This document shows positions 1-7,076 of a DNA stretch of 8,438 nucleotides, piece by piece. This DNA comes from an uncultured Bacilli bacterium (GTDB taxonomy: Bacteria > Bacillota_I > Bacilli_A > RF39 > UBA660). The notes beneath the pieces are model-generated. The model saw only the letters and a program-made list of their open reading frames with translations. It did no database searches and was not told the DNA's origin. The position numbers were made by a program, and so were the translations under genes. The DNA lies in assembly GCA_934096735.1 (NCBI GenBank), contig CAKOMS010000025.1:1-8438 (forward strand), read 5' to 3'. Within the stretch, counting starts at the first letter, position 1; each line of letters begins with the position of its first letter.

Positions 1-96
1 TTATTACCAAAACTCTTAATCCCTAAAAATAAAGTTGTAATCTCTATTCCAAGAAGGAGTGCAAGCACCCCCCCCCCGGAAGTCTATTTTTTTCAT
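1..96 (-). CDS. N-terminus of a putative phase-variable membrane or exported protein (partial, out of frame as given)
   Basis: I do not recognise this gene; only its 5' end is in the window. The start is supported by an ATG at 96-94 with a strong Shine-Dalgarno (GGAGG, 105-109) eight bases upstream, plus a promoter. The first codons read MKKIDFR, then enter a run of ten G (77-68). Read literally, the frame continues into a 26-codon peptide ending at TAA (18-16). If the tract had nine or twelve G, the frame would continue with VLALLLGIEITTLFLGI and stay open to base 1; eleven G gives a TAG at 46-44. The open version looks like a short basic N-terminus followed by a membrane segment or signal peptide, so I infer that this is the true coding frame. 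CGG-GGG-GGG codons are alien to the AT-rich usage of the neighbours. It lies downstream of the pilus operon on the same strand but behind a terminator. A pilus-related role is possible but unproven. Confidence 0.6.
68..77 (-). repeat. Poly-G(10) homopolymer tract inside a start-proximal coding region
   Basis: Ten consecutive C on the plus strand give ten G in the coding strand of the left-edge gene, covering codons 7-10. No other G/C run longer than five was seen in this AT-rich window. Such tracts are the classic substrate of slipped-strand mispairing: gain or loss of one G changes the frame and switches the protein on or off. Here ten G closes the frame and nine or twelve opens it. Sequencing or assembly error in the homopolymer is the main alternative. 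Confidence 0.9.
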
Positions 97-100
97 TTTA

Positions 101-110
101 TCAACCTCCG
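101..110 (-). promoter_or_regulatory. Shine-Dalgarno of the poly-G gene
   Basis: The minus strand reads CGGAGGTTGA, with GGAGG at 109-105 and eight bases before the ATG at 96. This near-perfect ribosome site is what makes the start of the left-edge gene convincing despite the broken frame. Confidence 0.8.
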
Positions 111-112
111 AG

Positions 113-136
113 TAAGTAAGTCTTTTTTCTTACTTA
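113..136 (-). promoter_or_regulatory. Leader hairpin directly upstream of the Shine-Dalgarno
   Basis: TAAGTAAG (113-120) is a perfect 8-bp inverted repeat of CTTACTTA (129-136) around an 8-base loop. In the minus-strand transcript of the left-edge gene it sits in the 5' leader, ending three bases before the CGGAGG. No T-run follows it on the minus strand, so it is not a terminator for that gene. It could stabilise the leader or influence translation initiation. On the plus strand it is followed by TTTT, but no plus-strand gene lies upstream of it. Confidence 0.55.
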
Positions 137-156
137 TTTTCTATCTTTCTATAAAA

Positions 157-185
157 ATCATACTATAAAATTTATTTTTATTCAA
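157..185 (-). promoter_or_regulatory. Sigma-A-type promoter of the poly-G gene
   Basis: The minus strand carries TTGAAT (185-180), a 17-base spacer and TATGAT (162-157), close to the housekeeping consensus with ideal spacing. A transcript starting near 150 would have a leader of about 54 bases holding the hairpin and Shine-Dalgarno. It lies just past the pilus operon terminator, so the left-edge gene can be transcribed independently of the pilus genes. Confidence 0.65.
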
Positions 186-191
186 GTATGT

Positions 192-221
192 AAAAAACAC
201 TTCCTAATGTGAAAGTGTTTT
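192..221 (-). terminator. Intrinsic terminator of the pilus operon
   Basis: AAAACACTT (194-202) pairs perfectly with AAGTGTTTT (213-221), giving a 9-bp stem and a 10-base loop. On the minus strand the 3' arm runs into a T-run at 197-192. The stem begins inside the TAA stop codon of the last sortase gene, as expected for an operon end. Its G+C content is low, so some readthrough into the left-edge gene is conceivable. Confidence 0.7.
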
Positions 222-786
222 AATCAATAATTTCTTTTAAGTTACATCTTATAGTAACTCTATTCATACTATCTTTTGTACATGTATATAATGTTAAATC
301 AAAATCAGATGAAATCATTTCTTCTATATCAGTAGGTTTTAATACTTCTTTTAATTCTACTTCATATATGTATTTTTTATTGTTATTATCCACAAATATT
401 ATTTCATCTTTACTCTTTAATTTATAAAGATTACCAAAGTGATGAGAATATGAGTGTCCACATATTACTACATTATTTGATAAAAATGAACCTGAATACA
501 AAGAGGGAGAAGTCTTTAGAGACTTTTGTGTATAACTCTCTGTTATAGGTAATTCTAAATCTAATGAAGGTATTATTAATTCTCCTATATAGGTTGAGTC
601 ATTAATTACTATTTTATCATTATTTTTTTCTTCTTTTTCTTTTTGTAATAATTCTAATGTTTTATCACAATTTATTTTTGAATTATATACTTCATATTCA
701 AAATATATTAAAGATAAAAATGATATAAATAATAATATTATTCCTAGAGAAAAGAATATATTTATTAATCTATTTGATTTTTTCAT
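220..786 (-). CDS. Short sortase, probably the pilus-base anchoring sortase
   Basis: A 188-residue sortase, a cysteine transpeptidase that cleaves a sorting motif and joins the protein to an amine of the cell wall or of a pilin. An N-terminal membrane segment (about residues 8-28) leaves the catalytic domain outside the cell. The catalytic triad is visible: His111 in the VICGH motif, Cys169 in TLYTC, and Arg176 or Arg180 in NRVTIRC. There is no C-terminal membrane helix, unlike the class C enzyme two genes upstream, so it belongs to a single-anchor class; the TLYTC...NRVTIRC pattern suggests a class D-like or housekeeping-like enzyme, but the class is uncertain. It is last in the operon. Its start overlaps the end of the minor pilin gene by 17 bases and has no good Shine-Dalgarno, implying translational coupling. 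The pairing suggests it acts on the LVQTG signal of that pilin, anchoring the fibre to peptidoglycan; this is inference. Confidence 0.9.
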   Translation of the reverse strand: MKKSNRLINIFFSLGIILLFISFLSLIYFEYEVYNSKINCDKTLELLQKEKEEKNNDKIVINDSTYIGELIIPSLDLELPITESYTQKSLKTSPSLYSGSFLSNNVVICGHSYSHHFGNLYKLKSKDEIIFVDNNNKKYIYEVELKEVLKPTDIEEMISSDFDLTLYTCTKDSMNRVTIRCNLKEIID

Positions 787-1657
787 TTTTCTTTAAATAT
801 ATAGCAATTGTTATAAAAGTTAAACCTAAAAATGCAGTTACAACAGTTATCCAAGTATTTTGACCAGTTTGTACTAAAGTACTTGTATTAGTAATAATAA
901 ATGTAGTACCTTCATAATCATATGTTGCAGTATAACCTTTTGGAATATTTAATTCTTCTACTTTATAATTATCACTTTTAGGAAGATTATTCCAAGTATA
1001 AGTCCAATTATTTGACTTATTTAGTACTACTTTACTTATTTCTTTATCTTCTTTTAAAAGTACTACTTCAATACTTTCTGGAATAGATGTATTAGATACA
1101 TTACTATTTTTTGTATTCCAAATCTTTTTTACTGTATAATCAGATGTTTTAATTATTTCGCTTTTAGGTTTACTAGTTATATCATAAACATATTTATTAT
1201 TAATATTTTTTGGTATCATAATTAAGTATGGATCAAAGTTACTAAAACCTTCTACTGTATTAGTTTCTTTTACTAAATATAATCCTAAAGATAAATTATT
1301 AAACTTTGTTGTACCAAGTTCATTAGTTATCTTTTTAATACCATTTATATTACCATTAAAACATTTTAATATATTATTTGTTAAATCTTTATCATCTAAA
1401 TTTGTTAAAGATGCATCACATTTATTAAAGCTTTCTGTATAATTATAAGCAAAGTGATTATTTTCTTCGCTTAAATTCGCAACTTTATAAAGTGAAATTT
1501 CTGCTCCTTTTATAACATTACCTTCATCACTACTTTTTAATGTAATTTCTACACTACCTAATTTATTAAAATCTACTGTATTACTTTTGGCTAATACATT
1601 TATATTTATATTAAATAATGTAATTACTAGTAGTAATAATTTTATTACTCTTTTCAT
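770..1657 (-). CDS. Minor (probably basal) pilin with an LVQTG sorting signal
   Basis: A 295-residue surface protein with a signal peptide (residues 1-23, cut after VLA), an N-terminal SpaA/CnaB-like beta domain (about 35-165) and a second Cna-B-type domain (about 172-258). The second domain has the Lys near its start (VKKIW, K177/K178), a Glu in the YKVEE segment (E234/E235) and an Asn near its end (N257), matching the usual Lys-Asn intramolecular isopeptide layout. The C-terminus is a cell wall sorting signal: LVQTG (261-265), a hydrophobic stretch (about 269-287) and a Lys-rich tail. LVQTG departs from LPxTG at the Pro, which suggests a different sortase from the one handling the backbone pilin. 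The gene lies between the two sortase genes; its ATG overlaps the TGA of the class C sortase (ATGA, 1657-1654) and has AGGAGGT upstream. Size, position and motif suggest the base or linker subunit; a minor ancillary shaft pilin is the alternative. Confidence 0.85.
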   Translation of the reverse strand: MKRVIKLLLLVITLFNININVLAKSNTVDFNKLGSVEITLKSSDEGNVIKGAEISLYKVANLSEENNHFAYNYTESFNKCDASLTNLDDKDLTNNILKCFNGNINGIKKITNELGTTKFNNLSLGLYLVKETNTVEGFSNFDPYLIMIPKNINNKYVYDITSKPKSEIIKTSDYTVKKIWNTKNSNVSNTSIPESIEVVLLKEDKEISKVVLNKSNNWTYTWNNLPKSDNYKVEELNIPKGYTATYDYEGTTFIITNTSTLVQTGQNTWITVVTAFLGLTFITIAIYLKKNEKIK

Positions 1658-2526
1658 TTTTTTACCTCCTTAGATTTATATTTGTTTGGATAAATAAATT
1701 CATTATATTTATTAATATCATCTTTTTTTATAGGTTTAATAAGTAATATAATTAATAATAAAAATATTATTGGAGTAGATACTAGTGGAAGCACTATAAG
1801 TTTGTTTATTTTAAATGATTCAGTAGTTATATACTCTTTTTTATCTTCTTTTGTAACTCTTACTCCTCTAACTAATAATCTATGTGTATTTATACCATAT
1901 GGAGTACATGTTAGAAGTGTTACATAATCTTTTCCTTTAGTTATTTTTAGTTCATTTATTTCACTAGGTTTTACTACTGAAATTTTATCTACTTTATAAA
2001 CTAAAACTTCATCTAAAACTATTATTTTAAATGTGTCTCCTATTTCTAATTTATCTAAATCAGAAAATAGTTTTGCAGATGGAAGACCACGATGAGCTGA
2101 TAAAATACTATGTGTACTTTCTCCTCCAATTGGAAGTGATGAACCTTTTAAATGTCCTACACTACTTGCAAGTACTTTGTTTGATGTACCATGATATATA
2201 GGTAGTTCTACTTTTATTTTATCTATTACTAAATAACCCATCATACCATCATTATTAATATTTAATAATTTATTATAATTTTGTATACTTTTATAATTTA
2301 TAAGTGGTTCTTCTATTTTATTTAATTTTTTATTATATTTATCTGCAAATATTTTTTCTTCTTCATATTTACTATTATCAATACTTTTTAATATTTCTTC
2401 ATAATTACTTATTATACGAGTTTTATTTTTTTCATTATATAAATTACTAATAGTAGGATAAAAAAGGATTAAAAGACCGATAAAAAACATTAGTAACATA
2501 ATTATTGTTACGTTTTGTTTCCTCAT
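1654..2526 (-). CDS. Class C pilin-polymerising sortase
   Basis: A 290-residue class C sortase, which links backbone pilins head to tail on the outer membrane face by joining the cleaved LPxTG Thr to a pilin Lys. It has an N-terminal membrane segment (about 8-28), the catalytic domain, and the C-terminal membrane helix (about 243-263) typical of class C. Active-site residues are His145 (ILSAHRGLP), Cys207 (TLLTC) and Arg216, within TLLTCTPYGINTHRLLVRG, a class C hallmark. The segment before the core (about 60-95), where class C enzymes usually carry a DP(F/W/Y) lid that plugs the active site, shows no Asp-Pro-aromatic motif. It directly follows the backbone pilin gene (47 bases) behind an AAGGAGGT Shine-Dalgarno and overlaps the next pilin by ATGA. 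Its natural substrates are inferred to be the LPETG backbone and the MPNTG tip protein. Confidence 0.95.
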   Translation of the reverse strand: MRKQNVTIIMLLMFFIGLLILFYPTISNLYNEKNKTRIISNYEEILKSIDNSKYEEEKIFADKYNKKLNKIEEPLINYKSIQNYNKLLNINNDGMMGYLVIDKIKVELPIYHGTSNKVLASSVGHLKGSSLPIGGESTHSILSAHRGLPSAKLFSDLDKLEIGDTFKIIVLDEVLVYKVDKISVVKPSEINELKITKGKDYVTLLTCTPYGINTHRLLVRGVRVTKEDKKEYITTESFKINKLIVLPLVSTPIIFLLLIILLIKPIKKDDINKYNEFIYPNKYKSKEVKK

Positions 2527-2573
2527 TTTCTTACCTCCTTTTTTATCTAATTAATTTTAAGCTGACTATAAAA

Positions 2574-3977
2574 TTATATATTTTCTTTATATAATCTTAA
2601 TTTAGTAACTAGTAGTAATCCAAAACCAATTACTAAAATACTTCCACATGTAATAAATAATGCAGTACCAATACCCCCTGTTTCTGGTAATTCAGTTCCT
2701 GTATAGTTTATTACAGATATACTTACTCTTTCATAAGTATCATTTTCAAAACCATTTATTTTAATTTTTTCTGGACTAGTTAATTTATTGTATCCAACTG
2801 GATTTGTAATTTCTTCTAGTAAATAAGAATCTCTATCTAGTCCTTCAATAGTTGCACTTCCTGCTTTAATTAAAACACCAGTTTCACCATCTACTGCAAC
2901 ACGGTAAATGTTATTTACAGCATCTTTTAATACAACTTTAATTTCATTTCCTGATTTATCTTCTAATTTAAATTCTGCTCCATCTAATAAAGTATTTTCT
3001 TTATTAGTTTTCTTTAAATCAAAAGCATATGTATAAGTTACTGTTGAATCTTTTTCAGTTTTGTTATTATCTCCATATTTTAAATATGTTTCATTAGGAT
3101 TTCCATTTCCTTCAACAACTGCATCTTTATTTAATGTAGCATTATAATATACTACTAATTTTGTGCTATTAGGTTGTAATGCTATAAAGTCATTTTTAAA
3201 TGTTACAGTAAATGTGTAATCATTAGTGCTAGTAGTATTTACATTGTAATTTGATGCATCTACTAAAGTTTTAGTATTATCTTTTTCAATATATACTTTA
3301 AATGAATCTTTTTGTAAAGTTAGTCCATTACTAAGTAAGTCATATAATACATAATTTTTATAACCTGCTCCAGTTGTAATAGTTGATCTAAATTCTACTG
3401 TATCACTAATAGTAGCATCATTAACTTTACCAAATCCACCAGTTGAATCTTCTTTAACTTCTTTTTTTAGTTTTGGTATTACTGTATTTTTTTCAACTAT
3501 TGTAGCATTTGGATTAGTAGTAGTTAAGTTACATAAAGATCCTAAAGAAGAATCTACTAAATAGTAACCTAAATCTAAATTATCAAATACTACTTGTGTA
3601 GATGTAGCAGTAGCTTTCTTTGTTTCAGAAATTCCATTATCATTTGCATATTTTAATGCTATTTCAGAAAATTCCTTAGCACTAGCTCCTTCTTTCCATA
3701 CATAATAGTCATCCCCATTTTCATGTTGTACAGTTAAGTATTTTCCACCGAAATTTGCATCATTTAAGAAGCTTTTCCAGTTAGAATTTGCTCTATAGAT
3801 ATAGTGATTATTTACTTTATCATATGTCTCTAGTTCTAATACTTTATAAATTTTGTAAGTTTCATTTACTATTGTACTATTAATAGTAATTGAACCTTTT
3901 GTTGTACCAGCATTTACATTTACAATACTAAAAATTGAAACTAGAAATACTAATACATAACTAATTATTTTTTTCAT
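2574..3977 (-). CDS. Major (backbone) pilin with an LPETG anchor
   Basis: A 467-residue backbone pilin. The signal peptide is residues 1-23 (cut after VNA). An N-terminal domain (about 27-165) ends in a VIPKLKK segment. K169 after Pro168 resembles the pilin-motif Lys used as the polymerisation nucleophile, although neighbouring Lys are possible. A middle domain (about 170-315) fits the fimbrial isopeptide-forming D2 family, ending with NPNETYL around N295. A CnaB/SpaA-type domain (about 318-426) has K323 (FDLKK), an E-box (YLLEEITNPVGY, 385-396, with E389 as the likely catalyst) and N424 near its end, predicting a Lys-Asn isopeptide bond. The sorting signal is LPETG (430-434), then a membrane segment and a short basic tail. 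It lies between the tip gene and the class C sortase, the usual place for a backbone. The Shine-Dalgarno (GAAAGGA) is only moderate. Abundance must therefore come from mRNA effects not visible here. Confidence 0.93.
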   Translation of the reverse strand: MKKIISYVLVFLVSIFSIVNVNAGTTKGSITINSTIVNETYKIYKVLELETYDKVNNHYIYRANSNWKSFLNDANFGGKYLTVQHENGDDYYVWKEGASAKEFSEIALKYANDNGISETKKATATSTQVVFDNLDLGYYLVDSSLGSLCNLTTTNPNATIVEKNTVIPKLKKEVKEDSTGGFGKVNDATISDTVEFRSTITTGAGYKNYVLYDLLSNGLTLQKDSFKVYIEKDNTKTLVDASNYNVNTTSTNDYTFTVTFKNDFIALQPNSTKLVVYYNATLNKDAVVEGNGNPNETYLKYGDNNKTEKDSTVTYTYAFDLKKTNKENTLLDGAEFKLEDKSGNEIKVVLKDAVNNIYRVAVDGETGVLIKAGSATIEGLDRDSYLLEEITNPVGYNKLTSPEKIKINGFENDTYERVSISVINYTGTELPETGGIGTALFITCGSILVIGFGLLLVTKLRLYKENI

Positions 3978-4011
3978 TTTTTTCCTTTCTTTATTACATT
4001 AATGTTTTATA

Positions 4012-6438
4012 TTAGTCAGCTTTTCTTTTTAAAACATTAACTATTATATAAATAACTGGACTAACTATAAATAGTGAGCCAATTATTAACAAAATTAACA
4101 TACTGCTACTTCCAGTATTTGGCATAATATCTGTAGAAGTATTAACTACTGTAATATTTAAATTATTTATAAGTTCAAATACTTCTAAACTCTCATCATT
4201 ATATTTAAATTCTTCTGAATCATTTTTTATATATTTAACAATAAATCCATCTTTGTTAAGTTCTTTTATAGTTATTTTTGTTCCTTTAGGTAAATCTTTA
4301 ATTAATAATTCTTCATTATTTTTCAAACTAAAATTAACTTTACCTTCTTCATTAAATGTTAATTCTAAATCATCTTTATTTGTTTTATATGTACCTTTTA
4401 AAGGACTATTATTATAAATACCAGTAAGTTCAAAATTAAATGTTTTATTTGTTGTTACTCCATTTACTTTCTTTTTAATTAGTAAATTCGTATTTATATA
4501 TTCATTAATTATAGTGCTATCTTTTGCATCACTTAAAGTATTTCCATAACTTACTACTACTTTATATGTATCACTTGTAATATTGTGAAATCCATCTGAT
4601 GATGACTCCATTAGTTTGTAAGTATGTCCTGATGGTATCTTATCAAATGATACAATACCTTTTTCATTAGATACACTAGTTAATGTAAAGTTTTCATCCA
4701 TATGTTTTCTTTCATCTTTACAAATACAATTATTAATATCATGTACTAATTTAAATGTGGTTCCTTTAAGTGGTGTATTAAAATAATTTGATACTTTATT
4801 AAATTTAAGTTCTCCAAGATAACCTTCTACTCTAGGTATTTCAAATTTTAATGTTTTTTCATCACTTCTTTTTGTAATACCATCAACTGTTTCAAGTACT
4901 AAATATTTTAAATAAGTTTCACCATTAGTTTTAATTTCTTCTCCAACTTTGAATTGTTCTTTTTCATTTTCAAGTCTTACTCTATATTTTATTTTATAAT
5001 TATAATAAGTTATATTGTTTTCTTTTGTTTCTGTATAAAGTGAATTTTTTAAATCCCATTCGATTGAATTATTATCTTTATTAAATTTTGCAGTATTACT
5101 TGCTGAATTTTCACCTTTTACAAGTGAATCATATAATTTATTATTTGAATCATTATACATTCCAACAAACTCAATAACATTATATTCATTTATAGAACCC
5201 ATTGGGTCAGTTGCTACCCAAGATGCTTCTGAAATTTCTTTGTTTAATTTTTTTATATTTTCAAAAATTTTATTGTAAGCTATATCTAGGGCTGTTTTAT
5301 TATTAGAATCGAAATAATACCCACTTCCAGATCCAATATATGATTCAAGCCATTTTGTATATATACTTGGATCATTATATTGCTTTTTTACTTGATTATT
5401 TGTTAGTGCATCTTTGGAAGGTTTCTTTACTCCTGGAAGTACTGCATAATATCTATAACCTCTGTCTTTATATGGACTAGTGCTACCATAATACTTTTTA
5501 TTATTTGCTTCAGTGTCAGTATCAACTGTTTGCTTTAATTCAGTACCATATGGATTTTTTTCATATTGCAAATGATATAAAGTATAATCAGTCATTTTTG
5601 ATACACCAATACCAATTGAATATATTAATACTTTATCTTCTGTTTTAATTTTGTAGGCAAGTTCTTCTGCTCTTCTTGCACCCATATCACTGTAGTTTGT
5701 ACCTTTTACGGCTGCATTTCTTTCATGATTATAAAAATTACTATTACTTGATGTATATGGATAATATCCTTTATATCCTTCTTTTGTAGTACTATAAGTT
5801 GTTGGCATACCATCTGTTAAAAATATAATGTATTTATTTGATATACCGGTTTCATTTTTTAACATTTTTCTTGCTCTTGCAAGTCCTGCTTCCATATTTG
5901 TATAGTACTCTGTTTCAGGTTTAACTGATTCATCAATCGCATTAACTTTATTAATTAAATTCTTTTTTTGATCTTCTGTTTTGCATTCAGTTAATCCAAA
6001 TACTTGGTTTGAATTACTATTAAATGTTACAAAACCTATTTTTCTATCAACTGAAGTATTTTCTGAAAAACTTTGAAATTTTTCTATAAAATTACTAGCA
6101 GATTCTTTAGCTCCTTTATATCTTGTAGTAGTACCATCATAACTTCTTCTCATAGTGTTTGATACGTCCATTACTATTACTACTGCTAAAGATTGTTCTT
6201 TAATTATTTCTTCTATTTTACTTTGCGTTTTTACAGTTAATGTTATATCAAAATAATTTTCAATACCGCTTTCTTTAATAGTTTTTGATATTTCAATATT
6301 ATCTTCTTCATTTTTTGTTGTACCTCCAACATATGAAGTTTGTTTATCTTTTACAACTTTTGCAAAAGAAGTTTCACCATATGAAAATATGATTAATGCT
6401 AACATTAAAAATGCTACCAACTTTTTAAATTTTTTCAT
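4012..6438 (-). CDS. Pilus tip adhesin with a von Willebrand A domain
   Basis: An 808-residue surface adhesin. I chose the ATG at 6438 over an in-frame TTG at 6441 because AGGAGGG (6450-6444) is six bases from the ATG and only three from the TTG. A signal peptide (1-26, ending SFA) is followed by a vWA domain (about 84-280): a MIDAS metal site as DVSNT (D91, S93, T95), T180 in YTNMEAG and D209 in FLTDG, with an aromatic-rich insertion (about 214-250) of the kind that shapes ligand binding in tip pilins. Then come linker strands with Cna-like folds (about 400-535), a SpaA-type domain (about 543-648) carrying an HxxxxCxC...H cluster, and a second Cna/DUF7601-like domain (about 650-768). The anchor is MPNTG (772-776), a membrane helix and LKRKAD tail; MP replaces the usual LP. 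Large size, vWA fold and position ahead of the backbone gene match tip subunits such as RrgA. The ligand cannot be read from sequence. Confidence 0.92.
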   Translation of the reverse strand: MKKFKKLVAFLMLALIIFSYGETSFAKVVKDKQTSYVGGTTKNEEDNIEISKTIKESGIENYFDITLTVKTQSKIEEIIKEQSLAVVIVMDVSNTMRRSYDGTTTRYKGAKESASNFIEKFQSFSENTSVDRKIGFVTFNSNSNQVFGLTECKTEDQKKNLINKVNAIDESVKPETEYYTNMEAGLARARKMLKNETGISNKYIIFLTDGMPTTYSTTKEGYKGYYPYTSSNSNFYNHERNAAVKGTNYSDMGARRAEELAYKIKTEDKVLIYSIGIGVSKMTDYTLYHLQYEKNPYGTELKQTVDTDTEANNKKYYGSTSPYKDRGYRYYAVLPGVKKPSKDALTNNQVKKQYNDPSIYTKWLESYIGSGSGYYFDSNNKTALDIAYNKIFENIKKLNKEISEASWVATDPMGSINEYNVIEFVGMYNDSNNKLYDSLVKGENSASNTAKFNKDNNSIEWDLKNSLYTETKENNITYYNYKIKYRVRLENEKEQFKVGEEIKTNGETYLKYLVLETVDGITKRSDEKTLKFEIPRVEGYLGELKFNKVSNYFNTPLKGTTFKLVHDINNCICKDERKHMDENFTLTSVSNEKGIVSFDKIPSGHTYKLMESSSDGFHNITSDTYKVVVSYGNTLSDAKDSTIINEYINTNLLIKKKVNGVTTNKTFNFELTGIYNNSPLKGTYKTNKDDLELTFNEEGKVNFSLKNNEELLIKDLPKGTKITIKELNKDGFIVKYIKNDSEEFKYNDESLEVFELINNLNITVVNTSTDIMPNTGSSSMLILLIIGSLFIVSPVIYIIVNVLKRKAD

Positions 6439-6443
6439 CAAAA

Positions 6444-6450
6444 CCCTCCT
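6444..6450 (-). promoter_or_regulatory. Shine-Dalgarno deciding the tip adhesin start
   Basis: The minus strand reads AGGAGGG, six bases before the ATG at 6438-6436. An in-frame TTG at 6441-6439 directly precedes that ATG but would leave only three bases of spacing, so the ATG is preferred and the protein is one residue shorter than the longest reading. Confidence 0.75.
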
Positions 6451-6461
6451 AATAAAAACCT

Positions 6462-7076
6462 TTAAATACTACCAATTTTTTTTATTGGCCATACCCTAAA
6501 AATTACTTTTCCTATTATATCTTCTTTTTTTATATAACCTATTTCTTCATTTCTTGAATCTATTATTTTATCTCTTTCGTCACTTAATACAAATACTCTT
6601 TCACTTGGCACTTGAACTGGAAAATCAATTGTATTGTTTCCTTTTATACTTTCAGAAACATAGTTTTCTTTAAGTTTTTCTCCATTTACAAAAACATTTC
6701 CATTTATATCAATATTTATCCAATCACCACTAAGTCCTATTACCCTTTTTATTAATATTTTGTTACCATGATAAAATGCGATGACATCTCCTCTTTTTAT
6801 GTTACTATATTTTAGTGTTAAAACTATTTCTTTATTATTAACAGTTGGTTTCATAGTTCCGTCATTAACTTCTAATACCGGCATGAAAAGTGTCACAATA
6901 ATTGATGATGCTGCTAAAATAAAAATCAAAATATAAATTGTACTTTTAAGTACTCTATTAAAACTATTTTTGTATTTTTCTCTATGAAGTTCTTTTTCTA
7001 TATCTTCTTTGCTTAAATCTTCAAGTTCTAATTTTTTCTTTTTATTTTTAAATTTTAACCAATTTATTTTTTTCAT
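6462..7076 (-). CDS. Signal peptidase I-like pilus accessory protein with Thr at the catalytic Ser position
   Basis: A 204-residue protein with the type I signal peptidase fold: a charged cytoplasmic tail (1-43), one membrane segment (about 44-65) and the extracellular catalytic region. Conserved boxes are present: NDGTMKPTV (71-79) for the usual GxSMxPT box, the dyad Lys K110 in LIKRVIGLSGD, and a SDERD...DSRNEEIG box (165-180). At the nucleophile position the sequence has Thr74 instead of Ser, while Lys110 is kept. In streptococcal pilus loci, the SipA/LepA homologue has lost its catalytic residues and acts as an assembly chaperone, so a non-proteolytic or altered role is plausible here; a working Thr nucleophile or dedicated pilin processing are alternatives. 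The gene starts by ATGA overlap with the coiled-coil gene without a clear Shine-Dalgarno and sits 23 bases before the tip gene, which ties it to pilus assembly. Confidence 0.85.
   Translation of the reverse strand: MKKINWLKFKNKKKKLELEDLSKEDIEKELHREKYKNSFNRVLKSTIYILIFILAASSIIVTLFMPVLEVNDGTMKPTVNNKEIVLTLKYSNIKRGDVIAFYHGNKILIKRVIGLSGDWINIDINGNVFVNGEKLKENYVSESIKGNNTIDFPVQVPSERVFVLSDERDKIIDSRNEEIGYIKKEDIIGKVIFRVWPIKKIGSI

Noticed and set aside
66..68. GTG start codon inside the tract as an alternative start when ten G are present
   Set aside because: A GTG overlapping the tract end would open the hydrophobic frame, but the only Shine-Dalgarno is over 30 bases upstream and the G-run itself is too close to act as one.
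113..136. Hairpin as a plus-strand terminator
   Set aside because: No plus-strand gene ends before it, and its minus-strand position in the leader next to a Shine-Dalgarno is a better explanation.
3996..4005. Palindrome ACATTAATGT between the tip and backbone pilin genes
   Set aside because: Ten-base AT-rich palindrome with no loop and no T-run; too short to support an attenuator or operator in such AT-rich DNA.
6439..6441. TTG start giving an MM beginning to the tip adhesin
   Set aside because: Only three bases from the AGGAGGG site, while the adjacent ATG has six-base spacing; ATG starts are used throughout the window.
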